From: Norana najaformis
Taxonomy: Eukaryota > Annelida > Clitellata > Crassiclitellata > Hormogastridae
Length of the DNA: 64,000 nt
Assembly: GCA_964023275.1 (NCBI GenBank)
Contig: OZ029927.1
Coordinates: 23,140,980-23,204,979 of the forward strand
Direction: 5' to 3'
The notes under the pieces are model-generated. The model worked only from the letters and a program-made list of their open reading frames with translations, made no database searches and had not been told where the DNA came from. Positions 37,801 to 46,800 of this stretch are shown here, in pieces; position 1 is the stretch's first letter; each line of letters opens with the position of its first letter. The position numbers were made by a program, and so were the translations under genes.

Positions 37801-40800
37801 CTCAGAAACTAAGCCGACTTTGAATATATGGGGTTCGTATTATCGAACTATAAATGACTACCTTCCAGGAAAGAAGTAAGCAGCCTGACTTCATCGTAAT
37901 TATGATGTGACGATATAGTATTAAAATACACCTGCTATACAATATTAGTGTAGAGAATTTCATCAGCAGGAAACAGTCGTTACGCATTGGGCGGAACTAT
38001 TACTACTTCTGTTTCATATAATTATCTTTAATTTCAAACAAATATTTGTAATTTTTATTTTGAGTTTATGTCGGTGAATTTGTTAGCGATGGGTCTCTGT
38101 CTTGAGCAAAATGAAGTCTGTATACTAATGTGCGGTTTAATTTCTGAAGTTAAGGTTTAGTCTTAGCTTAAGGCTCACCTAGGGTCAAATATGTCGATAT
38201 GTATACTGGATGGTTGTGCCAGTAGAAGATACGTTTTGCTATTTACCTTCAATTCGCAGCTAGAGCGTTAAGTTTAAGAATTGAATGTTCATTTGAATTT
38301 CACAATCTCAAATACACAAATGTTAGATTGCCTGGGTTGAATGTTTCAAAATAAACAGTTGTATCAAACTGTCGTTATATAGTGGCGTTGATATTATCAA
38401 CTCAAGAGTTCTGTCACTTTCAATTGGCGGTCTTAATACTAAAGAAAAACTGAAGCGACCAGTCCTTATAACGTTGCAACATAACCAGGTACAATTTTAC
38501 CGGTTTAAGTCATGTATATAATGTCACAGCATTAAACTGGGTGGCTGCAGTTGGTTTCTGGTTCTAGTAAATAAAAGTAAAACTCACCATGTCCATGAGG
38601 AACTTAGGGGAGGGGGGCTCTAGTTAATTTTTCCTAAGCCCTTGAGCCGACAGTGGACGAATCCCAAGGTTCCTGGACACGTAGTCAGCTGGACTTGGCG
38701 TTTACTCCCCAGCCTACGACGGTACCAAATTACAGTGCTTGGTTACAGAGGCACGGTGTGCGGAAAAGTCTTGCCCAGGGTCGTTACACGGAGTCGAACC
38801 CGTAACCGCATGATCATTGACCAAAAGATTTACAGTTAGACCGCCGAGACCCACCGTGACTACACGGTCAAATTATTATGGAAGGAAAACTGAGCCAAGT
38901 CTCTGCGACTATCGAAGTAGTTTTTCAAAATGCAGCGGCATAGTTCTTTTCCCCTTTCATCGTCCATTGGCACTGTCTTATAATGATCAGGACTACCATC
39001 ATTACCAACACGATGATAATGATAATCGTGACGGTCTTGATCAGATATCATATGATCATGATAGTATTCGGACCCGTAACCGCATGATAATTATTATTAT
39101 CATCATAGCCAAGATCGCAAAACATATTAATATGTCGTGATCATCCTGAGAGCTATGAATGCTTCCCATGGTCATCATGAGAGCTATGATCGGAGACCTT
39201 GATCATCACAATACCTATGATCACATGTCATGATCTTTATTGTGGTAATCACAAGCATCAGGATTTCTCTGATGTAACTGCGTATTTTTTGCTGAACTAA
39301 TCGGATTTTCTGCAGAACCGCCTTAGGCAAGAAGTCTTAAGCCTTTTTACTTGTTGTGCATTTGTTTCATGTTCAAGTTATGAAATTTTTAAATGACTCA
39401 TATTTATCCAGGCAGAAAGCATTAGTTATCGAAGAACGTGCGCCTTCTGGAACTTTGAAGGGTAGGCTTCTAATTTTGCACTAACGTTAACTTTAACTAT
39501 TACAATAGCAATAACAACAAAGCTAGCAATAATTGTGACTAATGTTTCATCGTCCAGCCTAGTTCGTCTCACAGGAACTTGATTGGTCGTTTTTATAGGC
39601 TACTCTGTTGCCAGTCTTGATCAGTGCGAAAAACAGTTTTATTTCTATTTACGACATTGTGCTATTTATTGCTCACTTCTTCAAACTGGTTCTCGTATTT
39701 TATTTTGCTCATTGTAGTGGAGGCGTATGGGATTCTACTGGGTGTTCGGTGACATCAACCAATTCCACTCACACAATCTGTAGTTGCGATCATTTGACAA
39801 ACTTCGCCATCTTGATGAGCCTAAATCCTTCGGTGAGCATCCAATGTATAAGCCAACCTTATATTCATAATTTCAAATAGAGAATAGAAAGCCACCTTAT
39901 TTGCGAGTGATTAATCTCGGCCAAAGCGCAAGGGCCAAGTTTGGTTAGGCATGTCATGCATCAACATTGTGTTATACCGAATATTTGTACAATACGTAAT
40001 AATATTTAAGCAGACATGTTTGGCCTATTCTGCCTTATCAGATATATTTGCAATGCACCATTTTCTCTTACGCTTTTAGCAAATACAGCAGCACGAAAGT
40101 TTCTCCAAACATTGCAAAATTTACGGCCGACAATAAATAGCTACTATAATGCCACCACTTTATCTTGGGTCCATTCATTGGCTGTAGGTTTCTCGATATA
40201 TTCGCTATATCCGTAACTTGTAATGTTCTTCACGCTTCTTGGATTTGACCTAACATTCTACTACAAGCTGCTCTCTTCGTATTTACTTCTTGGTATTATT
40301 ACGCATACAAGTTAAATTAACCGAATCTGAAGCGTTAAAGTCTGTCTGCGAATAACTAGCACGGAGTCGTTACATGACGTCCACTCAGCTGGTTCGAATC
40401 TTCAAGGAAGTCGCTGGATTAGAGAGAGCCAGCGCGCTATGCTGAATAGACCAACGTGCAGCAGTCTTATATATTACATTAGTGGTTAGCTAGTGGTGGT
40501 ATTTTAAAAGTGGTCATTGTCATACAAACATAGTAGTCATAATGATTAGAAATGTGTCTTATACAGTACGACAAGGAGTTGTCCGTTATATCAATCATCG
40601 GTTGCAGTATTTCAGTAATTGCTCTCACTCTTACCGTTATCGTCTATGCCTTAACGTGGAGGTAAGTCATTTACTACTTAGCAAAATCTAATGGATTTTA
40701 TAGAAGCAGAGCAAATACTTTTATCTATGAATTTTCGCATCAAAATTTTCATTAGTTCATTTTCGTCAAAGTTTAGTTACTGAAAGTAAAAGGTTAGGCT

Positions 40801-43800
40801 TTTTTGAATTTTATTCTCTGTAGCAAAATTAAACTATCATTCAAATCTAAACTGTAATAGAATTTTGAAGAAATTCCTGTCTTTTGGGACTACTTGTGTG
40901 CTAGGAGAACTTTTTGAAAGTCAAGATACAACGAAATTATCATGTACTTATTAAGATGTGATGTGTTAACAGACAGTCCAAATCAGCTCAGGCAACAGTT
41001 CTTCTTAACCTCTGTGTCGCTTTGATAATTGCTTATATTATCTTCATGGCTGGAGCAGATAAAGTCGATTCCAAGGTAAAACACACTTTAAAATGAGTCA
41101 CATTTAGTAAAATTCGAGTATTTAAGCACATTATTCTACATTACTAAAATAGACATTCATTTTTGTGCGATTATTATCCAAAATCGCTATGTGTTTTGGC
41201 TTCTGCTTTAGGTTTTCGTTTGTACTGAGATAATTTCTGTGTGCATCAAATATTACATGCATACAAATGAACGTATTGTTCTTAATGAAGTTTACTATTA
41301 TGTAGGCTAGCGAGAAACGCTTTCCAAGCGTACTGTACTTAGAAGATACTATAAAAATGTTAGTTGTTACATTTCACCGTAATTGCTCAGCGCTATCGAT
41401 TGATGCTTAGTCATTAGATAGTAAAAGATTAAAGTATCCCATATCCCACAAGTGAGACTTAGGGGAGTTGCTCAATTCCTTTCTTTAGGCCCTTGAGAAG
41501 GCAATGGACAAATTCTAAGGTCCTGTACATGGGGCCAACGCATCGCAGGACATGCCGTTTACTTCCCAGCTCACGCCGGTACCAAATAATACTGTTTGGT
41601 GACAGAGGCACTGTGTGCGCAAACAACTTGCCCAGGGTCGTTACACGGAGTCAAACCCGCAACTGCATGATTGTCGACTACGCGTTACCGATAGACCACC
41701 GTGCCGCGCTCATTAGATAGTAGAGCTTAATAAATGGAAAAATAATAGCAAAGTTATGCGATAACCATCATACATGTAGAAAGTAAAATAGAAGTTCCTA
41801 CAGTATAAGGGGTAGGTTTCCAGCTCACCAGGATTTCGTTGTTTTCTAGAACGGTTGCAAAGCCGTTGCTGTTCTGTTGAACTACTTTTTCCTGGCCGCT
41901 TTTTTCCTCATGTTGGCCGAAGGAGTCCAACTGTTACTCTACGTAATCTTCGTCTTCCACGTCAGACGCAACATCGAAACCATTCTGTTGGTTGTTACTG
42001 CTTGGGGTAAAACATTTTTGGCAATTAACTTCAGGGTATAATTTATACTTGGGGACACACCTAATGGTGAAGTCGAAATGTAAGAGGGAATTATATCTTT
42101 GCAAGTAGTCTGAATCATTGAAGAAAGACCTAATGGACCATGCGGGGGAAATGTGTCTTTAGATGGAAATTTAGATGGAACGATTAGAGAAAGACCGATG
42201 GGTGAGAGCGAATGTTTGGGAAGATGTGTCTTCAATGAGTTAAAGTCTTAAGTTCTGAATTAGTCGAGGAAGTCCCTTCAACTTATTGAACCGTAAAGCT
42301 GTCTTGCCACTCAAAGGCTTTATGAACTAAGATATGCATTTTATCGTTTTGAGATGCACCACGCCCCGTAGACTGTTTCATTAACAAATGTAACTAGAGG
42401 ACGATTCGCTTAATTACATATTAGTGAGTTCTTTAGCCTCTTCTTTGGAATCAAATACCGCCGAGTTTTATATCTGATCCCTTGCGTAGCGCGTCTTAAG
42501 AGCCTCACAAAGGTGCTTGGGCACAGCTTTCTAACATATCGTAACAGGTGCGTCGATAAGCTAAAAATAAATGTCTCTTGAGCTTCCTGTAGCAGTAAAA
42601 TTCTGATCATACTAGATTACTGTTCTATGAGGATGGTCCAATGCAAGAGAAAGAACTATGTGGCCAAATCACTGTACAGGAGCGCGTAGCCAACAGGTCC
42701 CTAGCCATGCAGAGCGCAGTTTTCGTCGACCCAAAACAGAATCATGTTACCTGATAGATCAGTTTTATAAGTTTTGCTCTAACTGAGATACGCATTGTAT
42801 CGTTCAAAGATGCATCACGTCCCGTAAACTGTGTTTCTTTAATAAACATAAATAACGGATGATTGGCATAATTACATAATAGTAAGTTCTTTAGCCTGTT
42901 CTTTAGATTCAAATGTCACCGAGTTTCGTATCTGAACACTTTGTCGCGCGTTTTGAGAACCTCAGAAAGGCCCTGGGGCTTTGGTATTTAACAGGTCATA
43001 GCAGTGCGTCGACTTTAAATTAACCTGAAATGTCTCTTGAGCAGTAAAATGCTGATCGTACTGGAATACTGTTTCATGAGGATGGTCCAATGCAAGAGAA
43101 AGAACCGTGAGGTTAATCGCTGTTCAGGGGCGCAGTTTCCTCGCGTGGCTCGACACAGGAACACAGTTCCCTGTTGCCTAAGTTTTATAAATTTTGCCCT
43201 ACTTGTTTTGAGTCAATTCTCAATGTTTATTTTTTCTACCTGCTCAGTCCTACCGCTCATCATTGTGGGCATATCTGTTGGATCCACGCAAGCCAAAGGA
43301 TATGGCACCAGTAAAGCGTGAGTTATTTTATAATTACATAATTATAACATAAACAGGACTTAAATAAGTTGAGTTCACTGTGTAGCTGAACACTTTTACA
43401 CAGCACGTTTTCTCCTTATAGTAGCATTTGATGGGTCTCCACTGGGCCCATAGTTTCCCAACACTTGGCACCAATAGCACCATATGGGCCAGCTGTGGGC
43501 CTAATCAACGTGCTTTTCTTGGTTAAAAGCCTTTCTAAGAAGTTGAAACCTTGTTATATAGAGACTCTATAGGTGTGACTTAAAGTGGGCTGATAATGTT
43601 TCATGAGGTCTCTCTGGCGAAATACTAACATCACTAATTTATTAATGGCAGGAACCCCCACCAGTTTTACATTTCTGACTAATACGCAATTCACTAAAGC
43701 ATTTAGCGAAAGCAAACTGAATGCCATGTGGAAGAAACTGTGTTCGAAAGTTCAAAAAGAACGATTAATCGAATCCTTTGGAACAAGCAGTTTAAACATC

Positions 43801-46800
43801 AGAAACAATAATGGTTTATTTAAACTACTTAAACATTGGAAATATGTCTCCGTTTATTTAAATATCTAAATCAAACAACAAGATTTCTGCCAAAAATCAA
43901 ATATGAAGAAACTCTGATGAACATCTCATTTTTCTAAATTGGTTTTTGTTCGTAATGCAAAGTTTAGTCGTTTTTTCTTTAAATTGAGCAGTTCTGTGAT
44001 AAGATGAGAAGTTAAAGCAGAATTGTGAAAAATCCCAAATCAATTTTGCAAATTTTCTGATAATTAAATATTATAATCGGCTTTGCATTGTTACAGGTGT
44101 TGGTTGAAGGATGGTCTAATATGGGCTTTCATTGGCCCCGTTCTGTGTATTGTAACGGCAAGTGTTTTTACTCAAAGTATGTCTGTATAAAGCAAAGACA
44201 CTGGTTTCTGAAACTCAGAAATAGATGCAATGATGAACGATTTTCCATTTTAATAAGATTGGATTTCTGGGTTCGTGTAAACTAGTGTATATCTTGATAT
44301 AAACTGAAAAAGTTCTTAAATACTTGTAGAAAAACCTACAGGTACGTATATAGTTATACAAGGATGCATGGTTACATACATATAGTCTACATATACGCAT
44401 ACAGGCATACTGGTCCAGATGACAGTTGCTGTCCTTGGTTGCAAGGCGCCTCATGGTGTAGCACTGAGTTACATACCTGACTTATACATTCAGTCACACT
44501 AATCCTAATCCCACAGGATAAAGTTAAGATCAGATTCCTCTGGTTAACTGTCCCAACTAGTAAACTTTTCGTTAACGATAACGATAACCTATCGTTAATG
44601 TAAACTTAAGATTTACGTTAACGATAACTAAAAACTATAACTAAATCTCAGGCAAAAACGACAACGAAATAAAATCTCAGGTATTATAACTATAACAGAA
44701 ACTAATACTATAACTCACCGTACTAAACATAACAAAAATATATAATGAAAATACATAACGAAACATAGCCACTATGTGGGGCGAGGAACAGCTGGGTGAG
44801 CTACGCCAGCGCCTCATGCAGAGCAATAATCGTCTTTCAAAAAGCGGTATCCGAAGACGAGGAATGCAGGCTATAAGTAGCACAGACTGCGGCCATCAAA
44901 AGCCATCGTGTTGTCATTCCATGCGGCACCAAAGACAGAGTCCTTACACGCATTTCTTCAGGTCTGATAAGCTTAAACAGATGCACAATGACACTGATGA
45001 TTCGCTTGCTTTGTGGCATGTACAGTTCAACAGATTCAAACAAGTAGTTCCCCTTGCTATTGACAGTTTGGCTGTGCCAGCCTCAGAAGCTTATATCGAA
45101 AGCATGTTCTCACTGTGTGGAGACGTTTCTTCTGGAAAACAAAATCGTGCCTAAAAGACGCTTGAAATGAGAATATTCTTTTAATTAAATTTGAAGGTGT
45201 TTTCAAAGTGACTAAAATTATGGACTTTTAAGAAACCCAAACAACAACTTAGATTATTACTATATCTAAAACTCTGACTATAATAAGCAAAACTGAAATG
45301 CTTTGGGTTTTAATAACTAAACCTAAAACTAAAACTAAAACTCGAGAAATAACGACAACTAATTATAACTAATGCTCACGATGTCAAAATAAATAATCAC
45401 TAAAACTAAAACTAAAAGTAAAACAGATAACTAACACTTTACTAGTTCCAACCTACGAAAGGGACGTGCGGTTTGCGAACCTTTTCACATGCTGCTACAC
45501 ATCTGTCGAATTCTCTCCCATCAACTTTGATCGACCCTTGCCTTGCTCTTATTTCCTTTCGCAAACAATTCGCAAACAGCTAATCTTCTTTCCATCCGTT
45601 TTTGAGGTGAATTGTAAGTTAGCGCGATATAAGTATCTGACTGATAATTATAATAATAATAATAATATTAATATTAATAATAATAATAATAATAATAATA
45701 CATTCATATATACATATAGTTTGAAAAGGGATTTTTTCTAAAATTCAAACTAAACCTTTTGTTACTCGGTTAAATCTGGCCAAACACACTATCGTTTATA
45801 ATCTGTTACAAGTGACAATTTTTGCTACTAGGAAGCTCATTTGCTTGCTGGGTTTATATTTAAACAGGTAAACTTCGTCATTCTAGCAATCGTTCTCATA
45901 CGGATGTGCCAGAGAAGAGCCTTCTTGGCTAAAAACAAGGAGAAGAGAGACAAGATGCGGTAAGCATCACTGTTGCAAAATGAAATTTCTAATATCCCCT
46001 TGAATTTCAAAATTATTTAAAATTTTCAATTGAAATCGTGAAGAAATCTTATATTCCGTTGGAGAAGCCAGGTTGAACTTCGAAATGTCAGTGAAACCGA
46101 AAGTTAGACTGTATAGTATGCTTGTCTGCATACATCTCTCCCTTGTATTGCGATTAGCCTACCTGGTGAAAGAGAAAATCCCAACTTGTATCGTCTAACT
46201 ATACACTTCAAAATATATAACGTGTTGTTAAAGAGCGACGATTTGGAATTTGTCGGTTACTTGCCCAGTGCTTGGCCTTGGCTGGTTGTTTGGCCTTCTA
46301 TCCGTTGCCTTCAATTCCGTTGTCTTCCAGTATCTGTTCGTCATCGCCAACTCTCTACAGGTAAGAACGCTTTTTTTCAGGCTCTCATTTAACATATAAG
46401 CGATATTTTATCTCAAGAATCATATATGCTATCCTAAAACTCAATGTATTTGAGAGGGTTTATAAGGCGCTATTTAAATGTTCAGATGTATGCATTAATG
46501 CATGTATATATGTACGCGTGCATACATGCATACATATTCGCCTACTGTTATAAACTAAATGTATTTAACGCTCCAGTCTATATCACACGATTTCAAGCGA
46601 CGCATCAAGCCTTACGACAAAATATTTTCGTATCCGCAGAAGCTAGTTCTATGGCGCTACATCAGCATAAAAATCTAACTGTGTATATGTTCCATTGTAT
46701 GTTATATGACATCGAACTAACCCATCGGTAGCCGTTTGATTGGAGCACTTGGCTTGTTAGGTGAAGTGTACGGGTCCAAGTCTCCTCGAGTCGGTTATTG

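Noticed and set aside
43603..43869. 88-codon plus-strand ORF as a real gene
   Set aside because: No start context, splice signals or family; inside an aGPCR-1 intron.
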